A stretch of 64,000 nucleotides of DNA from Rhodococcus sp. KRD197 (GTDB taxonomy: Bacteria > Actinomycetota > Actinomycetes > Mycobacteriales > Mycobacteriaceae): positions 146,048-210,047 of the forward strand of contig NZ_JABFAO010000001.1 of NCBI RefSeq assembly GCF_017168235.1, given 5' to 3'. Of this stretch, positions 16,976 to 24,914 are shown piece by piece (position 1 is the stretch's first letter; every line of letters starts with the position of its first letter). The notes beneath the pieces were generated by a model. The model did not search any database. It saw only the letters and a list, made by a program, of their open reading frames with translations, and was not told where the DNA came from. Made by a program: the position numbers and the translations under genes.

Positions 16976-17185
16976 ATGCGAGCTCATTTCTATGCCGACA
17001 CCATGGAGCGTCTGTTCACCGAATTCGGGGGCCAGGTGCCGCTGCCCGTCATCACCGCGATGGTCCACGAGTGCCGAGAACAACTGTGCACATCACCCGA
17101 AGCAGCGATGCCCGAACTCATCGAGCGCCTCGCCCGTCAACGATTGACCCCCACCGCCCCGGCCGTTCCCGTGGTCGGCATCTAG
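16976..17185 (+). CDS. Small helical protein, possible three-helix bundle dimerisation domain
   Basis: This 69-residue protein is predicted to be almost entirely helical. An acidic/aromatic first helix (DTMERLFTEFGG) is followed by VPLPVITAMVHECREQL and by MPELIERLARQRL. That pattern recalls the small actinobacterial three-helix bundle dimerisation proteins, but the match is from memory only. ATG 16976 follows GGAGGG by about six bases; an earlier in-frame start at 16931 lacks such a site. It ends seven bases before the phosphoribosyltransferase fusion gene, so the two are probably co-transcribed from the promoter near the DosR-like box. Confidence 0.65.
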   Translation: MRAHFYADTMERLFTEFGGQVPLPVITAMVHECREQLCTSPEAAMPELIERLARQRLTPTAPAVPVVGI

Positions 17186-17192
17186 GAAGCCG

Positions 17193-18518
17193 ATGACGAT
17201 GGTTGTGTTCGCTGATCGGGTCGAGGCTGGACGATTGCTGGCAGAGCAGTTGGAACACTTGCGTGGCCAGAATGTGGTGGTCTTGGGCTTGCCCCGGGGT
17301 GGGGTGCCTGTGGCCTTCGAGGTGGCGGAGGCGCTCGGTGTGCCGCTGGATGTGATCGTGGTGCGCAAGCTGGGGGTTCCGTTTCAGCCCGAGTTGGCTA
17401 TGGGCGCTATCGGTGAGGGAGGTGCGCGGGTGCTCGACGCCTCGGTGTTGGCGCACACGGGGGTTACCGACGAGGAACTGCAGACGGTCGAGTTTCGTGA
17501 GCGCGCGCAGCTGGAAGAGCGTGTCTCACGATTTCGGAAGGGCCGTGGGCGCATCGACCTGACCGGGCGGACCGCGCTGATCGTCGATGATGGCATCGCG
17601 ACGGGATCCACCGCCCGGGTGGCGTGTGAGGTGGCCCGTCACCTGGGTGCGGCGAGAGTGATCCTGGCGGTGCCGGTCGCGCCGGCTGCCACGGTGGGGG
17701 ACCTGCCTGTCGCCGACGAGGTCGTGTGCGTGTCGACGCCCGAACGGTTCATGGCGGTCGGTCATCACTATCGGGACTTCTCGCCGACCAGTGACGAGGA
17801 GGTGGTCGTCCTGCTGGATGCGGCCGAGCGGCATGTCCGGGCCAGTGCTGCCGGACCCGACTGCGACATCGATGTCGAGATCCCTCTCGGCACAGTCGCT
17901 TTGCAGGGACATCTGCATCTTCCCGAGCCGGCGGCTGCTGTGGTGGTGTTCGCCCATGGCAGCGGCAGTGGTCGCCACAGCCCGCGCAACCGGTTCGTCG
18001 CCGCAGTGCTCTACGAGGCGGGTCTGGGCACTCTACTGCTCGACCTGCTCACCCCGGAAGAGGAACTCGATCGTGCCAATGTGTTCGATATCGCGCTGCT
18101 CGCAGACCGCCTGACGACGGTGACGACGTGGCTGGGAAGTCGGCCCGACACCGCGTCGTGCCGGGTCGGCTACTTCGGTGCGAGCACCGGAGCCGGGGCT
18201 GCGCTGCACGCGGCGGCGGGGGTGCAGATCGCGGCCGTCGTTTCCCGAGGTGGTCGCCCGGACCTCGCGGGCCCACGCCTGGCCGATGTTCGGGCCCCCA
18301 CGCTGCTGATCGTGGGTAGCGCCGATGAGGCTGTCCTCGAGTTGAACCTGCGCGCCCAGGCCATGCTGCGTTGCCCCAACCAGCTAGAAGTCGTCGAGGG
18401 TGCCACCCACCTGTTCGAAGAGCCAGGGACCCTGGCCGAAGCAGCGAACCTCGCGGCCGGCTGGTTCACCCGCTACCTCTTGCCGACCGGCACCGACGAC
18501 ACAATGGGAGATTCCTGA
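17193..18518 (+). CDS. Phosphoribosyltransferase-dienelactone hydrolase fusion protein
   Basis: This 441-residue protein has two domains. Residues about 1-215 form a phosphoribosyltransferase with the PRPP loop ALIVDDGIATGSTA and an N-terminal LGLPRGGVPVA. Residues about 225-435 form an alpha/beta hydrolase with VVFAHGSGSG, the nucleophile elbow GASTG, an acidic residue in VGSADEAV and a late GATHLFEEP histidine. The same fusion is known as Rv0571c in M. tuberculosis, where its reaction is not established. The start ATG 17193 is preceded by AGGAA. It is transcribed with the small helical protein, possibly under hypoxic control. What the two activities share is unknown. Confidence 0.88.
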   Translation: MTMVVFADRVEAGRLLAEQLEHLRGQNVVVLGLPRGGVPVAFEVAEALGVPLDVIVVRKLGVPFQPELAMGAIGEGGARVLDASVLAHTGVTDEELQTVEFRERAQLEERVSRFRKGRGRIDLTGRTALIVDDGIATGSTARVACEVARHLGAARVILAVPVAPAATVGDLPVADEVVCVSTPERFMAVGHHYRDFSPTSDEEVVVLLDAAERHVRASAAGPDCDIDVEIPLGTVALQGHLHLPEPAAAVVVFAHGSGSGRHSPRNRFVAAVLYEAGLGTLLLDLLTPEEELDRANVFDIALLADRLTTVTTWLGSRPDTASCRVGYFGASTGAGAALHAAAGVQIAAVVSRGGRPDLAGPRLADVRAPTLLIVGSADEAVLELNLRAQAMLRCPNQLEVVEGATHLFEEPGTLAEAANLAAGWFTRYLLPTGTDDTMGDS

Positions 18519-18539
18519 TGCTCCCGCGGCGGTCCGGCG

Positions 18540-19784
18540 TCACGATCTGTCGGTCGAGGGTGCCTTCAGCAGCTCAGTGAGCGAGCTTTCCGGATCTGCC
18601 AACAGACTCCGATCTATCGGCACTCGATCATTGAGGGCCCGACGACTGAACATGAATTCCTTTGGCCGGTTGACGCAATCGGCCGCAATCATCTCCCCGT
18701 TCTTGAAGTAGAAGCAGGCGAAGCTACGACCAGATTTCGGATCTCCACGAAGCACCACGTCGTCGTACCCGTCGTTGAGGCCAGCGATCTGCAGCTTGAG
18801 CTCGTACTGGTCCGACCAGAACCACGGCAGCGCCGAGATTGTCTTCGGCTTCCCGCACATGGTCGCGGCCGCTACCTTGGCGTGCTCGACAGCGTTGGGC
18901 ACCGACTCGAGGCGCAGGTGGCGATCGTAGCGAGGTAAGAAGTAGCTGGCGCAGTCGCCGGCGGCGACGATGTCGGGGTCACTGGTCAGGCCGCTGCCAT
19001 CGATGACGATGCCGTTGTCCACCGTCAGGCCTGCGGCCTCGGCCAGCTCGGTGTTGGGTTGGACGCCGATACCGATGATGACGAGATCTGCTTCGAGGAG
19101 TTCACCATCAGCCAGACGTACGCCGCGTACGCAGTCATCCCCTTCGATCGCAGCGACTGCGACGCCGGTACGCAATTCGACGCCCTCCTCGCTATGGACG
19201 CGAGCATAGAACTCCGACACTTCCGGTGCGGTAACCCGCTGCAGCACGCGTTCAGCGCTTTCCAGAACTGTCACCGAGGTGCCGCCCAGCGTGCGCAGCG
19301 AGGCTGCAGTCTCCAAGCCGATGTAGCCCGCACCGATGATGACGACGCGACGGGTATCGGTGAGTCCACCGCGGATAGCCTCGATGTCGGAGGCATCGCG
19401 AAGATAGTGCACGCCGGCCAGCTCTGCGCCCGCAATGGGTAGACGGCGCGGACGGGCACCCAGACAGAGCGCGAGCTTGGCGTAGCCAATCTCCTCGCCG
19501 TCGCTCAGCGTGACCGACCGTGCCTGGCGATCGATGGCCGCTACCCGGGCGTGACGGATTGTGATGTCTTGCTTCTCGTAGAACTCCGGCGGGCGGATGA
19601 GCAAGTCAGCGAGGCTGGACTTGCCCGAGAGATAGGTCTTGGACAGCGGCGGGCGGTGGTAAGGCAGCGCTGGCTCGTCGCCGATGATCAGTATCTCTCC
19701 TACCCACCCCTCCTGACGCAGACTGGCGCAGAGCTGCGCGCCCGCATGGCCGCCGCCGATGATGATTGCCCGGTCACTTGCCAC
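18540..19784 (-). CDS. NAD(P)H-ferredoxin reductase (FAD), partner of CYP153
   Basis: This 414-residue FAD-dependent reductase is of the putidaredoxin/rhodocoxin reductase type. The FAD loop is IIIGGGHAGAQLCASL at the N-terminus, the NAD loop is IIGAGYIGLETAASL near residue 150, and DIVAAGDCA is the second FAD motif. GTG 19784 reads into ASDRAIIIGGG with GGGAGAGG seven bases upstream, which is better than ATG 19811. It would pass electrons from NAD(P)H to the 2Fe-2S ferredoxin of the same operon. The gene lies 30 bases after the P450 stop and is the last of the three on the minus strand. Confidence 0.9.
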   Translation of the reverse strand: MASDRAIIIGGGHAGAQLCASLRQEGWVGEILIIGDEPALPYHRPPLSKTYLSGKSSLADLLIRPPEFYEKQDITIRHARVAAIDRQARSVTLSDGEEIGYAKLALCLGARPRRLPIAGAELAGVHYLRDASDIEAIRGGLTDTRRVVIIGAGYIGLETAASLRTLGGTSVTVLESAERVLQRVTAPEVSEFYARVHSEEGVELRTGVAVAAIEGDDCVRGVRLADGELLEADLVIIGIGVQPNTELAEAAGLTVDNGIVIDGSGLTSDPDIVAAGDCASYFLPRYDRHLRLESVPNAVEHAKVAAATMCGKPKTISALPWFWSDQYELKLQIAGLNDGYDDVVLRGDPKSGRSFACFYFKNGEMIAADCVNRPKEFMFSRRALNDRVPIDRSLLADPESSLTELLKAPSTDRS

Positions 19785-19814
19785 AGAGTGCCTCTCCCGC
19801 TCGCCATGCATCAG

Positions 19815-21203
19815 TCAGGCCGGCTGCTTCTTCGTGAGCTCGACCATCATCTTCGAATAGCCTCGAACGAAGTTGGACTGCACGATCTCCGGCTCGCCCA
19901 GCACCTCGATATCGGAGAACCGCACCAGCAGCTCCTCCCATAGGATCCGCAACTGCATTTCAGCAAGTCGGTTGCCCATGCATCGGTGCACACCGAATCC
20001 GAAGGCCACATGGCTGCGCGCATTGGCGCGGTCGATGATGAGTTCGTCCGGACGCTCGAAGTGGCGCTCATCGCGATTTCCCGAGGAGTACCACATGACG
20101 AGCCTGTCGCCTTTCCGGATGAACTGCCCATTGAGGACCGTGTCGTCCTTGGCGACGCGGCACATGTAGGCCAACGGGGTCTGCCAACGGATGATCTCGG
20201 ACACCATGTTGGGGATCAACCCGGGGTTGTCCTTGAGCTTGGCGAACTCGTCCGGGAACTTGTTCAGTGCCAGAACACCGCCGGTCATCGAGTTGCGGGT
20301 GGTGTCGTTGCCACCCACGATCAGCAGCGTGAGGTTGCCGATGAACTCCATCGGACGATTGATCAGATCCTTGGTGCTCTCGTGCGACTGGAGCAGACTG
20401 ATCAGGTCGAAACCCGGCTCCTCACCGGCCGCTTTGCGTGCGGCCTTGTCATGCCACAGCTTTGCGAATTCGCGAGACATTTCGATCGCGGCCTCGAACA
20501 TTTCATCGACTTCGGATGTACCGCCGGTAGCCCCTGAGCTACCTGCGGCCAAGTCGGACAATTCCGCGAGCCTGCGGCGCTGGTCGTAGGGGAAGTCCAG
20601 CAGCGTCGCGAGCATCCGCGAGGTCAGCTCTTTCGAGACCAAGTCCACCCAGTCGAAGGGTTGGCCGACCGGCAGGCCGTCGAGCACCTCCTGCACCCGT
20701 ACGCGGATCAGCTGTTCCATCTCTTTGAGGTTCTTTGGTGCCACCACACCCTGCACGGCTTGACGCTGGAGGTCATGCTTGGGCGGGTCCATGGCGATGA
20801 ACATCTCGACGTCCAGGCCCTCCGGCGGAGCACCGATCACGATGTACGGCTCGGCCGAGAACTGGTGATGGTTCTTGTCGACGGAGAGGATGTCCTCGTG
20901 GCGCGTAACCGACCAGAAGGGGCCGAAAGCGCTGTTCGGTTGGAAGTGCACCGGCGCCTCGTCACGCAGGCGCTTGAAGTAGGACTGCCAGCGTCCCTGT
21001 CGATACATGAACGGATTGCTCATATCGATTTCCGACAGCGGCACGTCTGCGACGTCGGGAATCGGCGATTCGGTGAAGACCGGTGGCTGGGCGCTCTTGA
21101 ACGCAGCCCGCTTCGCCTTGCTGTACAGCTGTGCGCCGCGGATCTGTAAGGGGAGCGGAATGTTTGCCTGCGCCTTGTCGATCACTTTGTCGAGAACGCT
21201 CAT
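19815..21203 (-). CDS. Cytochrome P450, CYP153-type alkane hydroxylase
   Basis: This 462-residue soluble class I P450 would insert oxygen at the terminal carbon of an alkane. The haem ligand is Cys408 in FGFGVHRCMGNRLAEMQ. The I-helix is VGGNDTTRNSMTGGVLAL, and the ExxR motif lies in SEIIRWQTPLAYMCR. FIAMDPPKHDLQRQAV and DRLVMWYSSGNRDE are CYP153 hallmarks, and the C-terminus has SNFVRGYSK. The product is a primary alcohol, which fits the several alcohol dehydrogenases elsewhere in the window. It sits between the reductase and the ferredoxin genes, so the complete electron chain is encoded together. Substrate chain length cannot be read from sequence. Confidence 0.92.
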   Translation of the reverse strand: MSVLDKVIDKAQANIPLPLQIRGAQLYSKAKRAAFKSAQPPVFTESPIPDVADVPLSEIDMSNPFMYRQGRWQSYFKRLRDEAPVHFQPNSAFGPFWSVTRHEDILSVDKNHHQFSAEPYIVIGAPPEGLDVEMFIAMDPPKHDLQRQAVQGVVAPKNLKEMEQLIRVRVQEVLDGLPVGQPFDWVDLVSKELTSRMLATLLDFPYDQRRRLAELSDLAAGSSGATGGTSEVDEMFEAAIEMSREFAKLWHDKAARKAAGEEPGFDLISLLQSHESTKDLINRPMEFIGNLTLLIVGGNDTTRNSMTGGVLALNKFPDEFAKLKDNPGLIPNMVSEIIRWQTPLAYMCRVAKDDTVLNGQFIRKGDRLVMWYSSGNRDERHFERPDELIIDRANARSHVAFGFGVHRCMGNRLAEMQLRILWEELLVRFSDIEVLGEPEIVQSNFVRGYSKMMVELTKKQPA

Positions 21204-21246
21204 GAGTTCGCCTGCCTTGCCATGGCTCGAAGAATGTCGGTGTGCA

Positions 21247-21567
21247 TTACATCTGGAATTCGGGTAGGTGAACCGTCATGCCGTCCATCGCTGCCGAGGC
21301 TTTGATTTGGCACGATAGGCGCGAGGTCGCCTGACGTTCGGGCGTCAACTCGAGCATCTCTTCTTCGTCGTCACCCTGCTTGCCTGTCAGGCTCACCCAC
21401 TCGCTGTCGACGATGACGTGGCAGGTGCCGCAGGCACACTCGCCGCCGCAGTCGCCATCGATACCCGCGACCCCATTGCTGGTCGCGATCTGCATCAGCG
21501 ACTGTCCCTCGACAATTTCGGTCTCGTGCGATTCGCCTTCATGTGAGATGAAAGTGATTTTTCCCAT
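21247..21567 (-). CDS. 2Fe-2S ferredoxin, CYP153 electron donor
   Basis: This 106-residue ferredoxin is of the adrenodoxin/putidaredoxin class. The cluster ligands are the C-x5-C-x2-C set in CGGECACGTC and a later cysteine in SRLSCQI. An acidic helix DDEEEMLELTPE should dock the reductase and the P450. GGAAGGAAG lies just before the ATG. It is the first gene of the operon, separated from the P450 by 43 bases, and its promoter shares the intergenic region containing the 22-bp palindrome. Confidence 0.92.
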   Translation of the reverse strand: MGKITFISHEGESHETEIVEGQSLMQIATSNGVAGIDGDCGGECACGTCHVIVDSEWVSLTGKQGDDEEEMLELTPERQATSRLSCQIKASAAMDGMTVHLPEFQM

Positions 21568-21645
21568 GCCGTACTTCCTTCCAGCAGATGCACATTGCCT
21601 GCCAACTTCCGCGTGGTCGTACCCACTGGAGGACGTCGATCCAAC

Positions 21646-21667
21646 CTAGGAACTGGACAGTTCCTAG
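21646..21667. promoter_or_regulatory. Perfect 22-bp palindrome, TetR operator candidate
   Basis: CTAGGAACTG-GA-CAGTTCCTAG has ten-base arms without a mismatch. It lies between the CYP153 operon and the divergent TetR gene. A possible -10 box TAATCT at 21669-21674 for the TetR gene directly follows, so binding would block the TetR promoter and probably the ferredoxin promoter too. Confidence 0.75.
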
Positions 21668-21700
21668 TTAATCTATGGCGTGCCAATGCAATGTGTCAAG

Positions 21701-21741
21701 ATTGTTCGATGACCGATCCAGTCGCCGTGGTCCGGCCGTTC
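21701..21741 (+). repeat. Repeat copy A (start of TetR gene)
   Basis: These 41 bases, covering the last eight bases before the TetR ATG and its first eleven codons, recur at 23395-23435 with two mismatches. Confidence 0.85.
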
Positions 21742-22347
21742 AAGGGCGTCAGCGCCGCTGACCGTGTGCGGCAGCGGCGTGACGCACTACTTGACGCGGG
21801 CCTCAGAGCGCTCGCGGACGGCTCCCTTGCTTCGGTCACCGTCGACGACGTCAGTGCCCGGGCAGGCCTATCGAAGCGCTATTTCTACGAGCACTTTCGC
21901 ACCCGGAACGATCTCTTTGCGGCCCTGGTCGAACGACTCATCGAGCAGTTGACCGCAGCCGTCGTGAGTACCCCGCAGGCGCCGAACACCGGCATGCTCG
22001 GTCGGCTCCGAGAAGCGGTAGTGGGCGTCGTGTCAGTTCTGGCCGAGGACCCGGGAAACGCACGGCTGTTCGTGGACACTATCGGCGGTGACCAACTCAG
22101 GGATACCGTTCAACGGACCGAGCATGCGATGGCCGCTCTGCTTATCGATGTGACAATCGCGGACGCGCAGGTGACGGAGAAAGAACGCACTCGTCTGGAT
22201 ATGGCAGCCCTCATCTTCGTGGCGGGGACTGCGCAGGCCGTGAGCGATTGGCTGAACGGCGGCATCGATTTGTCGCGGGCCGAACTGCTCGAGGAAATCG
22301 TTCGCTTGGCAGCGGCGGCAATCCGCACAATCCTTCCCGATCTTTGA
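21709..22347 (+). CDS. TetR family regulator of the CYP153 operon
   Basis: This 212-residue regulator has an N-terminal DNA-binding domain containing RRDALLDAGLRAL and VTVDDVSARAGLSKRYFYEHF. Its C-terminal ligand domain has no strong family signature. ATG 21709 starts MTDPVAVVRPFKG; upstream codons to 21595 are open but cross the operator. It is divergent from the ferredoxin-P450-reductase operon and stands 41 bases from a perfect palindrome, so it probably represses that operon until an alkane-derived ligand appears. Its first 33 bases of coding sequence are duplicated downstream at 23395-23435. Confidence 0.88.
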   Translation: MTDPVAVVRPFKGVSAADRVRQRRDALLDAGLRALADGSLASVTVDDVSARAGLSKRYFYEHFRTRNDLFAALVERLIEQLTAAVVSTPQAPNTGMLGRLREAVVGVVSVLAEDPGNARLFVDTIGGDQLRDTVQRTEHAMAALLIDVTIADAQVTEKERTRLDMAALIFVAGTAQAVSDWLNGGIDLSRAELLEEIVRLAAAAIRTILPDL

Positions 22348-22456
22348 TCCCTTGGTCCATCCCGCCATCGCACCACCAAGTCGCGCAGGTCTTGACACAG
22401 CGTTGATCAAGGCGTTTGACTAATAGTCCGCCCGGGGGCGTTCTGGAGGTTGACGT

Positions 22457-23356
22457 ATGCGCAGCATAGGGATATCGAGTCGGGAGCATCGACGCGGAGC
22501 AACCCCCCATCGAGGGATTTTCTCAGTACTGACACTGGTTGCGGTGTGCCTTCTCCCCTTGGCAGTCACCCAGGCAGCGAGCGCAGAACCAGTGGCGGAT
22601 ACCGGTTTCGCGATCCCCTTCTCTGGGGCGCCTGGCTTTGAGCGCTTGGCACCGACACTGATGACCAGTCCGGATCAGCTCAACCAGCCACTCGGCCAGC
22701 AAGCGGCGGACGAGATTGCCGGCCAGATTGGGCTCAGCAGTGCCGACGCGTTATCCGAGCAGCAGTATCGCGACCTCATGGCCGGTGGCGGAGTCGGCGG
22801 CAGCCGCGACGCTGCCGACGTGATCGATGCATGCGTCCAGATCCTCACCAACACAAACGGCCGTCCCCTCTATTCCAACGTCAATGGCCACCTCACACCG
22901 CCGGTACTGGCCAGCTACGGGCTCTACGTGAACCCCAATGGGCAGCTCCAGAGCCCGGCCAACGCATCCGCGCCGACGAGGCAGGTGAACTCTTTGATCG
23001 CTCCAGGGGGTTTTGTGGGCACGTGGATGCGGAACAACGGTGCGACGCGAACCATGATAGCTCTCTATCGATCGGCATACACGATAGAAGCCGTCTATGG
23101 CTATGCAGCGCAACAGATTTCGGGTGAATCTCAACTGGTGACAAACACCAAGGGGGGAGTGACGTCGACGGTCGGCATGTCGATGGCGCCGCCGCTCTGG
23201 ATAGTGAACTTCGCCCTGCTCTACATATTGAAGCCCTCCCTGGCGGCCGCGATGCCTGCCTACTGGACTCCCATTCCTCCGCCGGTCGCCGACGCCGTGA
23301 GGTCGAGCCCCACTGGCCAGGTTCCTTTCAGCGACTATGCGTCCTACTTCGGGTAA
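22457..23356 (+). CDS. Secreted protein of unknown function
   Basis: This 299-residue protein has an N-terminal signal peptide: a basic start (RSSIGIS-type, with REHRR), a hydrophobic stretch FSVLTLVAVCLLPLAV and a likely cut after ASA. The mature part is moderately hydrophilic, with FVGTWMRNNGATRTMIALYRS and a proline-rich tail TPIPPPVADAVRSS. A second hydrophobic stretch, PPLWIVNFALLYIL, near residue 255 could touch a membrane. GGAGG precedes ATG 22457. I recognise no family. The position just after the CYP153 regulator hints at a role in hydrocarbon contact or cell-envelope handling, but that is only positional. Confidence 0.72.
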   Translation: MRSIGISSREHRRGATPHRGIFSVLTLVAVCLLPLAVTQAASAEPVADTGFAIPFSGAPGFERLAPTLMTSPDQLNQPLGQQAADEIAGQIGLSSADALSEQQYRDLMAGGGVGGSRDAADVIDACVQILTNTNGRPLYSNVNGHLTPPVLASYGLYVNPNGQLQSPANASAPTRQVNSLIAPGGFVGTWMRNNGATRTMIALYRSAYTIEAVYGYAAQQISGESQLVTNTKGGVTSTVGMSMAPPLWIVNFALLYILKPSLAAAMPAYWTPIPPPVADAVRSSPTGQVPFSDYASYFG

Positions 23357-23394
23357 TTCCGCTTTCGCACCGTCACCTCCAGCACGGCTTCGAC

Positions 23395-23435
23395 ATTGAT
23401 CGATGACCGATCCAGTCACCGTGGTCCGGCCGTTC
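23395..23435 (+). repeat. Repeat copy B: orphan duplicate of the TetR gene start
   Basis: 39 of 41 bases match 21701-21741, including the ATG and eleven codons, after which the similarity stops. The frame continues for only 51 codons (23403-23558) with no resemblance to a TetR protein, so it is read as a relic of duplication or rearrangement. Apart from this, I see nothing in the gap 23357-23625. Confidence 0.8.
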
Positions 23436-23625
23436 TGTCCCCGGGTTCGATGGAGGTGCTCATCGCCCGCGCCTGGACTCGAAAAGCCAAGCGCAGTAGC
23501 AGCTTTCTTTCTTGATGCGAGGGGCCGAGAAGACCGAGAACCCAGCAGGTCACCGTGACGGAACTTCGTCAGCGGCAGGATCGATGACCAGCGCCGGGGT
23601 CTCGGTCAGCCCTTTTCGGGCGCGT

Positions 23626-24276
23626 CTACGTTCCGATCATCGACGCAGCGAACGTCGCGCCTTGCGTGGTGCTTCCGTTGGTGGCATACGTCAGGTGGGC
23701 GAAGCTGTTGAAGCCTCCGAGCTGGCAGACTGGGTCGCCGAAGTTGCAGAAGCTGCGTGCCCGTGAACCGTACGTGGCGCTGGCTGATTCGATCGTCTGT
23801 CGTGTGAGTCCGAGTGGGTTGCCGAACACGACCACGGCTTTGACTCGGCTCGCTACGTCAGCGGGCAACACGGCACCCGTGAAGCTACTGGGTGTCCGGA
23901 GCCCAATTGCATTGGAAACCACTGTTGCACCTTGGGAATACCCTCCGAGGATGAACTCGGTGTCAGGGCATGCTGCGGCTACGGAGGTGACGCGCGCGAC
24001 CAGGTCGCGCGAACCGGGACCGGCGCTCGTCTGACCGTAGCTCGCCGCGTAGTTCACCGCGTAGGTGCTGACCGAGCGGCCCGGTAGTTGTGAAGTAACG
24101 CTGCTGGCGAATGGGCCACCCGTAATTCCCAGTCCCGGGAATTCACCAGTACCGCGCGCGAACGCGATTTCGACGTCGGAGCACGGCGCGGCCGTGGCAA
24201 CAGCCGTCGGTATCAACACCGTTGAGGCGACAATAGATGCTACTGCGCACACTTTGGCTACAAATCGGGTCTTCAT
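23626..24276 (-). CDS. Cutinase family secreted esterase
   Basis: This 216-residue protein has a signal peptide ending near ATA-AP and four cysteines, including CSDVEIAFARGTGE and CNFGDPVCQ. The nucleophile is in GGYSQGATV, and the acid and histidine are in DPVCQ and FAHLTYA, giving the Ser-Asp-His triad of the cutinase/Culp family. Relatives hydrolyse esters of fatty acids or cell-envelope lipids outside the cell. AAAGGA stands five bases before the ATG. It is a single gene on the minus strand. The natural substrate is unknown; many actinobacterial members do not act on cutin. Confidence 0.9.
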   Translation of the reverse strand: MKTRFVAKVCAVASIVASTVLIPTAVATAAPCSDVEIAFARGTGEFPGLGITGGPFASSVTSQLPGRSVSTYAVNYAASYGQTSAGPGSRDLVARVTSVAAACPDTEFILGGYSQGATVVSNAIGLRTPSSFTGAVLPADVASRVKAVVVFGNPLGLTRQTIESASATYGSRARSFCNFGDPVCQLGGFNSFAHLTYATNGSTTQGATFAASMIGT

Positions 24277-24533
24277 GTAGTCCTTTGGGTCGGATGGGTA
24301 TTTCCGCAGGGAACTCTATCGAGCTTGGGCGCAAATCGCTGTCGAACCTTCTTGCACGGCATGTCAGATGATTTGTGTTTGTCCGAACTGACACGGACAC
24401 GGCATTTTAGATGAGCACAACGGTGGATGGAAGGCCCGTGAGGTGTTCGTCGATGCGAGGTGGGGCTAGCGCTACCAGGGATCCACGGGTTCGGTCTATT
24501 CCGTTGATATCGAACCCTAGGTGAAATGGAGCA

Positions 24534-24914
24534 ATGAAAACTCACATGCGAGCAGGTATGACGGCAACTGTGATGGCGGTAGCGATGGCACTGGCAAGCT
24601 GTTCCGCCAATTCGGACCAGCAGACGGAGACATTCGAGTTCAGTGGGCCGCGCCTTGACGTAGTGAACTCGAATGCAAACATGCCGGTCACGGCCTGGGA
24701 GCAAGACAGCAACAACGAGATAGTCGTCACGGTACAGACCGAGACGATGGTGAAGAGCGCAAGTAGGCCTGCGTGGTCACTCGACGGGGCCAGTCTGAAC
24801 CTTGGCACGCCCTGTGATGGCGGGGTAGTCGGCTATTGCGAAGGAAGCTACTCAATTGCCGTCCCAAGCGGAACCGAGGTTCACGTCAATGGTGCTCCCG
24901 CGACAACTCGCTGA
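24534..24914 (+). CDS. Short lipoprotein, possibly truncated DUF4097-type protein
   Basis: This 126-residue protein has a signal sequence and the lipobox LASC, so it should be a lipid-anchored surface protein. The mature part (FEFSGPRLDVVNSNANMPV and YSIAVPSGTEVHVNG) looks like the first strands of the beta-helical DUF4097 adhesin-like family. Those proteins normally go on for another hundred or more residues; here the frame ends soon after VHVNG, directly at the convergent response regulator gene. It may be a truncated remnant or a short family member. The ribosome binding site is weak (AGGTG). Confidence 0.6.
   Translation: MKTHMRAGMTATVMAVAMALASCSANSDQQTETFEFSGPRLDVVNSNANMPVTAWEQDSNNEIVVTVQTETMVKSASRPAWSLDGASLNLGTPCDGGVVGYCEGSYSIAVPSGTEVHVNGAPATTR

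Noticed and set aside
22392-22426. TTGACA and TAATAG as a promoter for the secreted protein
   Set aside because: The spacing is 23 bases, too long for a normal -35/-10 pair.
23403-23558. 51-codon frame starting in the duplicated TetR fragment
   Set aside because: Only the first eleven codons match; the rest has no coding character.
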